DNA of 64,000 nucleotides from Azotimanducus sp965199815 (GTDB lineage: Bacteria; Pseudomonadota; Gammaproteobacteria; Pseudomonadales; Azotimanducaceae), in contig CBDATE010000021.1 of assembly GCA_965199815.1 (NCBI GenBank), forward strand, positions 62,001-126,000, read 5' to 3'. Shown in pieces: positions 1-9,984 of this stretch (position 1 is the first letter of the stretch; each line of letters starts with the position of its first letter). A program made the translations under genes and the position numbers. Below the pieces are notes generated by a model. The model was given only the letters and a program-made list of their open reading frames with translations, made no database searches and was not told where the DNA came from.

Positions 1-2
1 CG

Positions 3-3000
3 CGCTACGCCACCTACATGCAATTCAGTTCCAGTGCGAGACAGGTATCGGGTTCGCGCGGTTCGCTGGTGTTCAGATACACCTTCGTGGCGGACGACAG
101 GGATGCGGACGGTATCTCGGTGCCGGAGAACGCCATAGACCTGCCGGCTGGGGTGAGCATTACCGCGCGGGATGATGCGACGCTGGATGCGGAGCTTGAA
201 TTTGCTGGTACGGAAGTGGGAGGAGTGAGGTACTGGGTGGCACCTGACTCGACCCGGAAGGTGGATAACACGCCGCTCAAGGCAAGTGGGTTGACGCTGG
301 CGAAGGGCAGTGAGCCGGACAAGGTGGTGGTGACCTGGAACAAGGCTGGGTATGCGCCGAATGGGTACAGTGTGCGCTGGCGCAAGGTGGGCAGTAGTGC
401 GCTGAGTGCGGTGAACAGTGTGGAGGGAACGCCGGTTGCGGATGCTGAAGGGGAGCCGACGGACAAGCTCGGTTACGAGATTACGGGACTGGAATCGAAC
501 ACTGCCTACTTCGTGCGGCTGGATACGCGCAACGGGGCGGATACCGGAGTGCAGTCAAAGACGAATCTGACGGAGCGCATTACCACAGCAGAGGGGCCGC
601 CGTCGGCACCCGTCACCCCGACGGTGACAGAAGGGGATGCGCAGTTGACGGTGAATTGGAGTGCGCCGACAAACAATGGCGGTTCGGCGATAACCGACTA
701 TGACGTGCGCTATCGGCCAAGCACGCCTGCAGACGGGGCCTGGACGAGTCTTGATGATGCCGCTGCCAATGCGACCGATACAAGTACCACGGCGACCATT
801 ACCGGGTTGACCGACGGCACGGAGTATGAGGTGCAGGTGCGGGCACAGAACGCCAATGGCGAGGGCTTCTGGTCGGCTTCGGTGCGGGGTACGCCGGGGG
901 GAGTGAGTCTGAGCTATACGGCGGTGCCGGATACGCTGGCGGTGGGCACGATGGTGAGCCTGACTGCGACCGCAACGGGCTTCGACAATACGCCGAGCTA
1001 CGCGTTGACCACCGGAACCTGGCCGCCGGGCTTGACGCTGAACTCCGGCACGGGGGCTGTCACGGGGACGCTGACGACAGCGAGCACGACGGCGGTGACG
1101 GTGACGGTGACGGCGACTGCGGGCACCGGCACGGATGCTCAGACGGCGACGCGGGGTCTCACCTTCCCGGCGGTAGGCAAGGGGACGCTGGCGACACCGA
1201 CCGGTCTGGCGCTGAAGGCGAACACGCAGCGCAAGACCGGCTTCACGGTGACTTGGACGGCAGTGACGAACGCGACCGGTTATACAGCGACGGCCACTCC
1301 GAGCGGCGGGACTGCGGTGACCGGCACGGTTGATACGACGGGCAGCAACCCCGAAGCGACCTTCACCGGGCTCGCGGTGAACACCACCTACACGGTGTCG
1401 GTGGTGGCCACGGGCAACGCCAACTACGAGGCCAGTACAGCCGCGACATTGAGTCAGGCGACGGCGGCGAACGCGGCACCAAGCATCACGGACATCACCA
1501 ACAAGACGGCGACCTTCGGGACGAACCTGTTGGTGGATGTAGATGCCACGGACACGAATCCGGAGGACACGCTGCAATATCAGGCATCGTCCGGTGATAC
1601 GGCGGTGGCGACGGTGAGTCCGACTTCCCTGACCGATCTTGGCACCAATAGCCAGATAACGGTGACACCGGTAGCTGCGGGCACGGCGACTATCACGGTG
1701 ACGGTGAGCGACGGTACGGCGAGTCCCACGGACACCTTCGTGGTGACGGTGTCACGTGCGCAACTGGGCACACCGGTGGTGACGGTTGCGGCGCAGGATG
1801 GGAAGTTGACGGCCACTTGGGTTGGAATACCGAACGCGGCGAGTTACGAGGTTGAGTACAAACAAGGCACCTCGGATACCTGGCTGAACAATGACGACGA
1901 CACATCGCCGGCGGAGATAGACAGTCTGACCAATGGCACGGAATACGATGTGCGTGTGCGGGCGAAGGCGACATCAGCTTCGACGACCTATGCGGACAGT
2001 GCGTGGTCGGAGGTGAAGAAGGGGACACCGACTGCGGTGGTGGAGATGGATGTGGCACCGAGCTTCGGCAGCGAGACCATTGCGGCGCAGACCTGGACGG
2101 TGGGGACGAATGTGGATCTGACCCTGCCGGCGGCGACGGGTGGTAACGGCACACTGACGTACACACTCTCACCCGACTTGCCAGCGGGCGTGAGCTTCGA
2201 TGCCGCAACGCGCAAGGTCAGTGGCGCACCGACGGCAGTAGCGAGTGCGACGACCTACACCTGGCGGGTTTCGGACGGCGACAGCAACACGGCGAACACG
2301 GACACGGCGGCGCTCACTTTTAGCGTGACGGTGAGCAAGGGGACATTGGCGACACCGACCGGTCTGGGCGTGAAGGCGAACAGCAAGAGCAAGAGCGGCT
2401 TCACGATTACCTGGAATGCAGTTGCGAACGCGGCGGGGTACACGGCGACGGCCAGGGCGAGCAACCAGCCGGATGTCACCGTGACACTGTCAACGGCACC
2501 CGCGAATCCCGAGGCGGTGTTCACGGGCCTGGCGGTGAACACTATCTACACGGTGACGGTGATTGCCACGGGTAATGCCAACTACGACAACAGTTCCGTC
2601 TCCGACGGGCAGAGCGTGACTACGCTGGCCAATTCGGCACCGACGGTGGCGAACGCGATTGCCGATCAGACGGCGACGGTGAGAGTGGCGTTCTCCTACG
2701 CCTTCCCGGCGAACAGCTTCGCTGATACCGACAGTGGCGACACGCTGACCTACACGGCGAGCAAATCGGACGATATGGCGTTGCCGACTTGGCTGAGCTT
2801 TGCCGCTGGTACGCGCACCTTCTCCGGTACACCGCAATCGACGGACACCGGCACACTGTCGGTGAAGGTGACGGCGAGCGATGGCACGGATTCGGTGAGC
2901 GATACCTTTGATATTGTGGTGAGCGTGTCCCCTGCTCTGGTGTTCACGCCGACTGCGCTGACGGTGGATGAGGGCGGTAGCGGTACCTATACGGTGGCAT

Positions 3001-6000
3001 TGGCGACGCAGCCGACGGCGGATGTGACGGTGACGGTGGGCGGCACGGCGAGCAGCGATGTGACGGTGGATACGGATACCGGCACGGCGGGCAATCAGAG
3101 TACGCTGACCTTCAGCAACAGCAACTGGGACACGGCGCAGACGGTGACGGTGAGCGCCGCCGAGGATACCGATACGGTTGACGACAGCGTGACGCTGAGC
3201 CACACGGCTGCGAACGGAGGCTATGGCTCGGTGACGGGCAACCTGGTGGTGACGGTGGATGATGACGACCAGAGCCTCACCTACACGGCGGCACCGACAA
3301 CCATGACGGTGGGAACACCCATCACGGCGTTGACGGCGACCGCGACGGGCTTCACCGGCACACTTGGCTATTCGGTGACCACGGGCAGCTTGCCTGCCGG
3401 GCTGGGGATTAGTGCTACCACGGGTGCTATCAGCGGTACACCGACGGCGGCGAGCACGAGCACGACGACGGTGACGGTGACGGCGACTGCGGGCACCGGC
3501 ACGGATGCACAGACAGCGACGCGGGACATCACCTTCCCGGCTGTGAGCAAGGCGACCCTGGCGACACCGACCGGTCTGGTGCTGAAGGCGAACACGCAGC
3601 GCAAGACCAGCTTCACGGTGACCTGGACGGCAGTGGCGAACGCGACGGGTTACACGGCGATGGCTGTACAGGGGAGCAATACCTTCACTGGAGCGGTGAC
3701 CGGCACCGAAGCGGCCTTCACCGGATTGACGGCGGGCACTACCTACACGCTGTCGGTGGTGGCCACGGGCGACACGGCCAATTACGAGGCCAGTACAGCC
3801 GCGACGCTGAGTCAAGCGACGGCGGCGAACGCGGCACCGAGCATCACGGACATCACCAACAAGACGGCGACCTTCGGCACGAACCTGTTGGTGGATGTGG
3901 ATGCCACAGACACGAACCCGGAGGATACGCTGCAATATCAGGCATCGTCTGGTGCCACGGCGGTGGCGACGGTGAGTCCGACTTCTCTGACCGATCTTGG
4001 TGCCAATAGCCAGATAACAGTGACACCGGTAGCTGCGGGCACGGCGACTATCACGGTAACGGTGAGCGATGGCACGGCAAGTCCGACGGACACCTTCGTG
4101 GTGACGGTAGGCAAGGTGACGCTGGCGACACCGACCGGCTTGACGCTGAAGGCGAACACGCAGCGCAAGACCGGCTTCACGGTGACCTGGACGGCAGTGA
4201 CGAATGCGACGGGTTACACGGCGACGGCCACCCCGAGCGGAGGGACTGCGGTGACCGGCGCGGTGGATACAACGGGCACCAACCCCGAAGCGGCCTTCAC
4301 CGGATTGACGGCGGGCACTACCTACACAGTAAGCGTGGTGGCCACAGGCGACACGGCCAACTACGAGAACAGTACAGCCGCGACACTGAGTCAGGCGACG
4401 GCGGCGAACGCGGCACCGAGCATTGTGGACATCACCAACAAGACGGCGACCTTTGGCACGAACCTGTTGGTGGATGTAGATGCCACAGACACGAACCCGG
4501 AAGACACGCTGCAATACCAGGCATCGTCCAGTGATGCGGCAGTGGCGACGGTGACTCCGACTTCCCTGACCGATCTTGGTGCCAATAGCCAGGTGACGGT
4601 GACACCGGTGGGTGCGGGCACGGCGACTATCACTGTCACCGTGAGCGATGGCACGGCGAGTCCGACGGACACCTTCGTGGTGACGGTATCGCGTACACAA
4701 CTGGGCACACCGGTGGTGACGGTTTCGGCACAGGACGGGAAGCTGACGGCCAGCTGGGTTGGAATAACGAACGCGGCGAGTTACGAGGTTGAGTACAAGC
4801 AGAGCACATCGGACACCTGGCTGAACAATGACGACGACACGTCGCCGGCGGAGATTGACAGTCTGACCAATGGCACGGAATACGATGTGCGAGTGCGGGC
4901 GAAGGCGGCATCAAGCTCGACGACCTATGCGGACAGCGCGTGGTCGGAGGTGAAGAAGGGGACACCGACTGCGGTGGTGGAGATGGATGTAGCACCGAGC
5001 TTCGGTAGCGAGACTATTGCGGCGCAGACCTGGACGGTGCGGACGGGTGTGGACCTGACCTTGCCGGCGGCGACGGGCGGTAACGGGACACTGACGTACA
5101 CACTCATCCCCGACTTGCCAGCGGGCGTGAGCTTCGATGCCGCAACGCGCACGGTGAGTGGCAGGCCCACGGCAGTAGCGAGTGCGACGACCTACACCTG
5201 GCGGGCTTCGGACAGTGACAGCAACACCGCCAACAGCGACACGGCGGCGCTGACCTTTAGCGTGACGGTAGGCAAGGGTACGCTGGCGACGCCGAGCGGC
5301 CTGGCGCTGAAGGCGAACACGCTCGCGCAGACCGGCTTCACGGTGACCTTTGATGTGGTGCCGTTTGCCGGGAGTTACACGGCGACAGCCACGCCGAGCG
5401 GAGGGACTGCGGTGAGTGGCACGGTGACGGCGGTCACTGCCGGTCTGGAAGCATCCTTCACGGGATTGATGGCGAATACCACCTACACCGTCTCAATCAC
5501 GGCCATCGGCAACGCCAATTACAACGACAGCCAGGCCGGGACGGTCAGCGTGACCACGCTGGAAGGGGACACCCCACTCGTCACCCCGACCAAGGTGAAC
5601 AGCCTGCAAGTGACAGCGGGTGACGGTTCGCTTGAAGTGAGCTGGGTGGCGGCGAGCGTTGCTCCGAGCGGCTACAGCGTGCGCTGGCGTGAGAGAGGGC
5701 CGGGCAGTACGCTCACATCCGTCAACAGGGTGACGGACACTTCCTTCACCATTACCGATCTGACCAACGGTCAGGAGTATGTGGTGCGTGTGGATACGCG
5801 CAATGCAGCGGATACCGGCATACAGACAGGTACGGCGGTGACAACAATCGGTACGCCGGCGGGAACGGACAGCGCGCCCGCCTTTGCGTCCGGCACCACC
5901 ATCCCCGATCAGGCATGGACAGTGGGTGTGGGTGTTGCTCTCACCTTGCCGGAGGCGACGGGCGGTAACGGGGCGCTGAACTACACGCTCACCCCCGACT

Positions 6001-8672
6001 TGCCAGTGGGTGTGACGCTCGACACCTCGACGCGCGTGGTCAGTGGGACACCGACGGCGGCGGCGAGTGCGGCGACCTACACCTGGCGGGCTGCGGACAG
6101 CGACGGCAACACGGCGAACAGCGACACGGCGGCGCTCAGCTTCGAGTTGACGGTGAGTGCGGTCGCGCCGACCGCGGTCAGCAACCTGCAAGTGACTGCG
6201 GGCGACGGGTTGCTTGAAGTGAGTTGGACGGCAGCGAGCGTGGCTCCGAACGGCTACAGCGTACGCTGGCGCGAGGAAGGGTCGGGCAACGCTCTGTCAC
6301 CCATCAACGAGGTGGACGGTACTTCCTTCACGATTCCCGATCTGACCAACGGACAGCAGTACGAGGTGCGTGTGGATACGCGCAACGCGGCGGATGACGG
6401 TGTGCAGGCAGGTACGGAGGTGACCGCAACCGGAACACCGGTGGAGACGGACAGCGCGCCTGCCTTTGCGTCCGACACCAGCATTCCCGATCAGATCTGG
6501 AGGGTGGACACGCCCGTGAATCTCACCTTGCCGGAGGCGACGGGTGGCAACGGGACGCTGAGCTACACGCTCACCCCCGACTTGCCGACAGGAGTGACGC
6601 TGGACACCTCGACGCGTGTGGTCAGCGGGACACCGACGGCGACCGCGAGTGCGGCGACCTACACCTGGCGGGTTGCGGACAGTGATTCGAACACGGCGAG
6701 CAGCGACACGGCGGAGCTGAACTTCCGGTTGCGTGTTGACGCGAAGAGGAATATACGGTCAACGGGGAGTAGTTTGCCGAGGGTGAATATTGAAGATGCG
6801 TCGGCCATGGAGGGGGATGATCTGGTGTTCCGTGTGGTGCTGTCCAAGGCAGTGCAGCATCGGGTGAAGGTGTACTGGGCGACGCGGCCGGGCACGGCGC
6901 GGGCGGATCAGGACTTTTGGTCAGCGGTTGGTGCGTTGGTGTTCAAGCCGGGCGTGACGGAGCGCAGGATTCGCGTGGAGACGCTGGATGATGATCACAA
7001 CGACCCGGGCGAGACGATGCAGGTACGCTTGTCGAGTCCACGCGGCACCTTGATAGGAGACGGTATCGCGACCGGCACGATCAACAACTGGGATGCGCTG
7101 CCGGTGGCATGGCTGGCGCGCTTCGGGCGAGCGATGACGGAGCAGGCGCTCGGGGGTGTCGAGCAGCGGTTGACGGCTCCGCGGGAAGCGGGGACGCAGG
7201 GCACTGTGGCCGGGATGACGCTTGATTCGCTCGGACTGTTTGCTGACGGGGCGGGTGCCTGGCCGCCTGCCGGGGAGGTCTCGGGAGAAGTTTCAAGGGG
7301 TGCCTCAGGGGGGACGCTTGGCGGCGTGTCCTTCGGCAGCCATTTCAACAGCACCCCGCTTGATGGCTCGCCTGTGTTTGGCGCTGGTGCATCAAGTCAA
7401 GGCGGCGTACCTTTCGCAAGCTCACCCTTCGGCGGCGGTCTGCTGACCACGAGCAACTTCACGCACACAGGCGCGATGGATGAATCCGGTGGCAGCCTTG
7501 CCTTCTGGGGTCGGGGCGCGCGCGCGGACTTCCGCGGACGCGACGGTATGGTGAATCTCGATGGCCAGACAGAAACCGCCACCCTGGGTGCGGACTACGC
7601 CAGAGATGAGTGGCTGACCGGTGTCATGCTGACGAGCAGTCGCGGCACCGGCGGGTATCAAGGCGTGGCGAGCGGGGAGGTGGAGGTCTCCCTGAACGCA
7701 GCGATACCCTATGGGTCCTACCGGTTCTCGGAGCGGTTGGATGTGTGGGGCGCTGTCGGGCGTGGCACGGGTGCGCTGACACTCACGCCGGAGGGCGAGG
7801 GCAGTATCGAGGCTGATCTCGACTGGAGCATGGTGTCGGCTGGGCTGCGCGGCGGCTTGTTCGGGGCGGCGGGACATGGTCCGTCCGTGACGCTGGTATC
7901 GGATGTGCTCTGGTCGCGCACTGGTTCGGGTCGAGTGGAAGCGGGTGAGGGACATTCGAGCCTGGCCTCGTCCGAGGCAGATACTTCGCGGCTGCGGCTG
8001 GGTATCGAGGGGAGTTGGGCAGTGACGCTCGGGAATATTGGTGCGGTGACACCGAAGCTGGAAGCGGGAGTGCGCCATGACGACGGCGATGCCGAGCAAG
8101 GCTTCGGAGTGGAAGTCGGTGGTGGTCTGGCGTGGACGCTGCCCGCACTTGGGCTGACACTTGATGTGTCTGGTCGTACCTTGGTGACGCATGAGGACGC
8201 CGGGCAGCAGTCGCACGGGTTCTCGGCGGCACTGAACTTTGATCCGAGTGCGGCGAGTACACGCGGCTTCACGCTGAACCTGCGTCAGGACATCGGCGGG
8301 CCGTCGAGTGGCGGGGTACAGGCGCTGTTCGCCTCGGAGCTTCCCGGCGTTGGCGGGATGGGCATGGGCGGATCAATGGGCGGTGGCGCTGCTGGCAGTC
8401 GCTGGACGCTGGAGACGGCCTACGGACTGGCGGCCTACGGCGACAGGTTCACGCTGAGCCCGAGCTTCGGCCTGACTGCTTCTGATACCTCGGTTGACTA
8501 TAGCTTGGGCTGGCAACTGGTGCCGGAGCTCAGTGAAGACGCGCTGAATTTCTCGCTGACATTCAAGGCCACGCGCCGCGAGCTGCTTGATGTGGGGACT
8601 GTCGGCAGCATCGGTACGCTGGGTCGCGGTCCGGAACACGGAGTACAAATCGAAGCGAGTGCTCGCTGGTAA
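3..8672 (+). CDS. Giant Fn3/Ig-like/Calx-beta repeat adhesin with C-terminal outer-membrane beta-barrel (5' end outside window)
   Basis: The frame is open from base 3, before the first in-window ATG at 18, so the true start lies upstream. At least 2,884 residues are visible. The first ~90 resemble the end of a cadherin-like domain. Then alternate fibronectin type III modules (motifs such as GYSVRWR, TYTVSVVATG), putative Ig/cadherin-like modules (LPAGVSFD..TRKVSGAPT) and two Calx-beta-like modules, near residues 975-1085 (LTVDEGGSGTYTV) and 2255-2355 (ASAMEGDDLVFRV, ending in acidic ETLDDDHNDPGE). After a Gly/Ser-rich linker, the last ~400 residues alternate short amphipathic strands and end in aromatic W, as outer-membrane barrels do. 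I infer a surface adhesin whose passenger is displayed through, or anchored by, its own barrel. Long near-identical internal DNA repeats suggest its length varies. The ligand is unknown. The long antisense ORFs here are codon-bias shadows. Confidence 0.85.
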   Translation, partial: RYATYMQFSSSARQVSGSRGSLVFRYTFVADDRDADGISVPENAIDLPAGVSITARDDATLDAELEFAGTEVGGVRYWVAPDSTRKVDNTPLKASGLTLAKGSEPDKVVVTWNKAGYAPNGYSVRWRKVGSSALSAVNSVEGTPVADAEGEPTDKLGYEITGLESNTAYFVRLDTRNGADTGVQSKTNLTERITTAEGPPSAPVTPTVTEGDAQLTVNWSAPTNNGGSAITDYDVRYRPSTPADGAWTSLDDAAANATDTSTTATITGLTDGTEYEVQVRAQNANGEGFWSASVRGTPGGVSLSYTAVPDTLAVGTMVSLTATATGFDNTPSYALTTGTWPPGLTLNSGTGAVTGTLTTASTTAVTVTVTATAGTGTDAQTATRGLTFPAVGKGTLATPTGLALKANTQRKTGFTVTWTAVTNATGYTATATPSGGTAVTGTVDTTGSNPEATFTGLAVNTTYTVSVVATGNANYEASTAATLSQATAANAAPSITDITNKTATFGTNLLVDVDATDTNPEDTLQYQASSGDTAVATVSPTSLTDLGTNSQITVTPVAAGTATITVTVSDGTASPTDTFVVTVSRAQLGTPVVTVAAQDGKLTATWVGIPNAASYEVEYKQGTSDTWLNNDDDTSPAEIDSLTNGTEYDVRVRAKATSASTTYADSAWSEVKKGTPTAVVEMDVAPSFGSETIAAQTWTVGTNVDLTLPAATGGNGTLTYTLSPDLPAGVSFDAATRKVSGAPTAVASATTYTWRVSDGDSNTANTDTAALTFSVTVSKGTLATPTGLGVKANSKSKSGFTITWNAVANAAGYTATARASNQPDVTVTLSTAPANPEAVFTGLAVNTIYTVTVIATGNANYDNSSVSDGQSVTTLANSAPTVANAIADQTATVRVAFSYAFPANSFADTDSGDTLTYTASKSDDMALPTWLSFAAGTRTFSGTPQSTDTGTLSVKVTASDGTDSVSDTFDIVVSVSPALVFTPTALTVDEGGSGTYTVALATQPTADVTVTVGGTASSDVTVDTDTGTAGNQSTLTFSNSNWDTAQTVTVSAAEDTDTVDDSVTLSHTAANGGYGSVTGNLVVTVDDDDQSLTYTAAPTTMTVGTPITALTATATGFTGTLGYSVTTGSLPAGLGISATTGAISGTPTAASTSTTTVTVTATAGTGTDAQTATRDITFPAVSKATLATPTGLVLKANTQRKTSFTVTWTAVANATGYTAMAVQGSNTFTGAVTGTEAAFTGLTAGTTYTLSVVATGDTANYEASTAATLSQATAANAAPSITDITNKTATFGTNLLVDVDATDTNPEDTLQYQASSGATAVATVSPTSLTDLGANSQITVTPVAAGTATITVTVSDGTASPTDTFVVTVGKVTLATPTGLTLKANTQRKTGFTVTWTAVTNATGYTATATPSGGTAVTGAVDTTGTNPEAAFTGLTAGTTYTVSVVATGDTANYENSTAATLSQATAANAAPSIVDITNKTATFGTNLLVDVDATDTNPEDTLQYQASSSDAAVATVTPTSLTDLGANSQVTVTPVGAGTATITVTVSDGTASPTDTFVVTVSRTQLGTPVVTVSAQDGKLTASWVGITNAASYEVEYKQSTSDTWLNNDDDTSPAEIDSLTNGTEYDVRVRAKAASSSTTYADSAWSEVKKGTPTAVVEMDVAPSFGSETIAAQTWTVRTGVDLTLPAATGGNGTLTYTLIPDLPAGVSFDAATRTVSGRPTAVASATTYTWRASDSDSNTANSDTAALTFSVTVGKGTLATPSGLALKANTLAQTGFTVTFDVVPFAGSYTATATPSGGTAVSGTVTAVTAGLEASFTGLMANTTYTVSITAIGNANYNDSQAGTVSVTTLEGDTPLVTPTKVNSLQVTAGDGSLEVSWVAASVAPSGYSVRWRERGPGSTLTSVNRVTDTSFTITDLTNGQEYVVRVDTRNAADTGIQTGTAVTTIGTPAGTDSAPAFASGTTIPDQAWTVGVGVALTLPEATGGNGALNYTLTPDLPVGVTLDTSTRVVSGTPTAAASAATYTWRAADSDGNTANSDTAALSFELTVSAVAPTAVSNLQVTAGDGLLEVSWTAASVAPNGYSVRWREEGSGNALSPINEVDGTSFTIPDLTNGQQYEVRVDTRNAADDGVQAGTEVTATGTPVETDSAPAFASDTSIPDQIWRVDTPVNLTLPEATGGNGTLSYTLTPDLPTGVTLDTSTRVVSGTPTATASAATYTWRVADSDSNTASSDTAELNFRLRVDAKRNIRSTGSSLPRVNIEDASAMEGDDLVFRVVLSKAVQHRVKVYWATRPGTARADQDFWSAVGALVFKPGVTERRIRVETLDDDHNDPGETMQVRLSSPRGTLIGDGIATGTINNWDALPVAWLARFGRAMTEQALGGVEQRLTAPREAGTQGTVAGMTLDSLGLFADGAGAWPPAGEVSGEVSRGASGGTLGGVSFGSHFNSTPLDGSPVFGAGASSQGGVPFASSPFGGGLLTTSNFTHTGAMDESGGSLAFWGRGARADFRGRDGMVNLDGQTETATLGADYARDEWLTGVMLTSSRGTGGYQGVASGEVEVSLNAAIPYGSYRFSERLDVWGAVGRGTGALTLTPEGEGSIEADLDWSMVSAGLRGGLFGAAGHGPSVTLVSDVLWSRTGSGRVEAGEGHSSLASSEADTSRLRLGIEGSWAVTLGNIGAVTPKLEAGVRHDDGDAEQGFGVEVGGGLAWTLPALGLTLDVSGRTLVTHEDAGQQSHGFSAALNFDPSAASTRGFTLNLRQDIGGPSSGGVQALFASELPGVGGMGMGGSMGGGAAGSRWTLETAYGLAAYGDRFTLSPSFGLTASDTSVDYSLGWQLVPELSEDALNFSLTFKATRRELLDVGTVGSIGTLGRGPEHGVQIEASARW
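1173..2335 (+). repeat. Long direct repeat in adhesin gene, copy 1 (modules A+B)
   Basis: This stretch encodes an Fn3 module (LKANTQRKTGF), a cadherin-like module (ITDITNKTATFGTNLL), a second Fn3 (QLGTPVVTV) and an Ig-like module (AAQTWTVGTNV). It is nearly identical in DNA to 4107-5272. The A part alone (1173-1745) recurs a third time at 3543-4106. Coordinates are approximate because a few codons differ in number. Confidence 0.85.
3543..4106 (+). repeat. Direct repeat in adhesin gene, module A only (copy 2)
   Basis: Copy of the Fn3 plus cadherin-like pair found at 1173-1745 and 4107-4685. It directly abuts the third copy, so A-A sit in tandem here. It has a short substitution in the Fn3 part (MAVQGSNTFTGAV in place of the ATPSGGTAVTG segment). 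Confidence 0.85.
4107..5272 (+). repeat. Long direct repeat in adhesin gene, copy 3 (modules A+B)
   Basis: Second full A+B copy, about 2.93 kb downstream of the first in the same orientation. Recombination between them would delete or duplicate a whole number of codons. A further, weaker Fn3+Ig pair (LQVTAGDGSLEVSW...) is duplicated downstream at about 5593-6170 and 6178-6750. Confidence 0.85.
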
Positions 8673-8707
8673 CTGTGCAACCCTTTTGCTGCGTGGCCAA
8701 ACCTACA

Positions 8708-9883
8708 TCAAAACCTCAAGGGTTCCGTGCCTTCATTGATGGTATCCACATAGGCGCGGTACAGGAACAGTTGATTGCGCCGCCTGCCCGTTATTTCCTG
8801 CAGGATGCCGACCTTCACCAAGTGCTTGATGGCGCTGCGTACTGTCGGGGCAGAGAGTGGCAATACTTTCACGAGCCCGGCAACCGAAGCAATTGGCGCG
8901 CCTTGCAGGCGTTGATGTACTTGCAAGGCTGAGCCCGCAGCTCGACCCAGGAGGGACTCTATGGTTCGGCGGTCGGTGCTGAACAGCGTCAGTATGGCGC
9001 GGGCGGTGTCAGCCGCTTGCTTCGCGGTTACTTCCACGCCTTGCAGGAAGAAGTCGAGCCAGGCCTCCCAGTCACCTTCAGTCCGTACGCGTTGCAGGAG
9101 GCTGTAGTAGGTTTCCCGGTGCGTCTTGAAGTGCAGGCTCAGGTAGAGAAGCGGATTGTCCGGAGCACCCTCTGCTTGCAGCATAAGTGTAATCAGGAGT
9201 CGCCCGATGCGACCGTTGCCATCAAGAAAGGGATGAATGGTTTCGAACTGAACATGCGCGAAGGCGGTCCGTACCAGCAGCGGCAGAGACTCCGAGGACT
9301 CGTGAATAAAGCGCTCCAGATCACTGATGCAGTCGGCAACCTGATGTGGCGGAGGTGGTACGTAGATGGCGTTACCGGGCCGCGTTCCGCCGATCCAGTT
9401 TTGCGAGCGGCGGAATTCTCCGGGCGACTGATTGCTTCCGCGCCCTCTTTGTAGCAGCGTGGCGTGGGCCTCCCTGAGCAGGCGGACAGAGATGGGGATT
9501 CCCTCCTCGAGCCGACGCATCCCAAGTTCTGCTGCCCGCACGTAGTTTGAGACTTCCTGCACATCATCGGTTGGTACACCCGGTGCCACGTCGCTCTCGT
9601 GCACCAGGAGTTCGGACAGGGATGACTGGGTACCTTCGATCTGCGAGGAGAGCAAGGCTTCCTTGCGCACATACATGTACAGAAACAGCCCCGGATCGGG
9701 GAGAATTGATGCCACGCCGTTCAGTCGCCCCAAGGCCCGGTTTGCGCTTTCGATGCGGCTATGGAATGGGCCGAGATTCACGGGAGGATCTGGCGGCAGG
9801 GGAGGCGGCATAAAGGCGCGCGCCTCCTCTTGAACAGTGGAGATCGTCACATACGTGCCGAGCCGTGCGTTGCGTCTGGTCAT
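8708..9883 (-). CDS. Fic/DOC family protein (probable AMP transferase) with C-terminal winged helix
   Basis: Fic enzymes usually transfer AMP from ATP to a target hydroxyl. The complete core motif HPFLDGNGRIGR lies near residues 217-228, with catalytic His first. An N-terminal SSQIEGT at about 79-85 matches the (S/T)xxxE(G/N) inhibitory helix of self-inhibited class II Fic proteins. An N-terminal Fic_N-like segment precedes the core, and the C-terminal ~70 residues (LPLSAPTVRSAIKHLVKVGIL) read as a winged helix-turn-helix. That suggests DNA binding, possibly of its own promoter. I chose the ATG at 9883; an in-frame TTG at 9913 would add ten residues, and neither has a clear Shine-Dalgarno. 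It stands alone: the adhesin ends 35 bp away, convergently. No separate antitoxin is visible, which fits the built-in inhibitory helix. Confidence 0.88.
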   Translation of the reverse strand: MTRRNARLGTYVTISTVQEEARAFMPPPLPPDPPVNLGPFHSRIESANRALGRLNGVASILPDPGLFLYMYVRKEALLSSQIEGTQSSLSELLVHESDVAPGVPTDDVQEVSNYVRAAELGMRRLEEGIPISVRLLREAHATLLQRGRGSNQSPGEFRRSQNWIGGTRPGNAIYVPPPPHQVADCISDLERFIHESSESLPLLVRTAFAHVQFETIHPFLDGNGRIGRLLITLMLQAEGAPDNPLLYLSLHFKTHRETYYSLLQRVRTEGDWEAWLDFFLQGVEVTAKQAADTARAILTLFSTDRRTIESLLGRAAGSALQVHQRLQGAPIASVAGLVKVLPLSAPTVRSAIKHLVKVGILQEITGRRRNQLFLYRAYVDTINEGTEPLRF

Positions 9884-9888
9884 GTCGT

Positions 9889-9954
9889 TAAGAAAGGAAA
9901 CTTTCCTTGGCAAGTGGCATAAGAAAGGATAAGAGCATATCGTTTCTCAAGCAA
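9889..9954 (-). promoter_or_regulatory. Putative promoter and operator of the Fic gene
   Basis: Reading leftward, a -35-like TTGCTT (9954-9949) and a -10-like TATCCT (9931-9926) are 17 bp apart. Downstream lies an odd-centred perfect palindrome with 7-bp arms, AAGGAAA-C-TTTCCTT (9894-9908). A 10-bp direct repeat, TAAGAAAGGA on the + strand, occurs at 9889-9898 and 9920-9929, 31 bp (three helical turns) apart. The repeat overlaps the -10 box, so repression is plausible. Binding by the Fic winged helix is inference. Confidence 0.45.
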
Positions 9955-9984
9955 CCCGTGCGGCACAGGGCAATGTGTACCGTG

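Noticed and set aside
2490..4700. 736-codon antisense ORF in the adhesin gene, and similar antisense ORFs elsewhere
   Set aside because: Arg/His-rich composition, no motifs and exact mirroring of the sense repeat structure mark them as codon-bias shadows.
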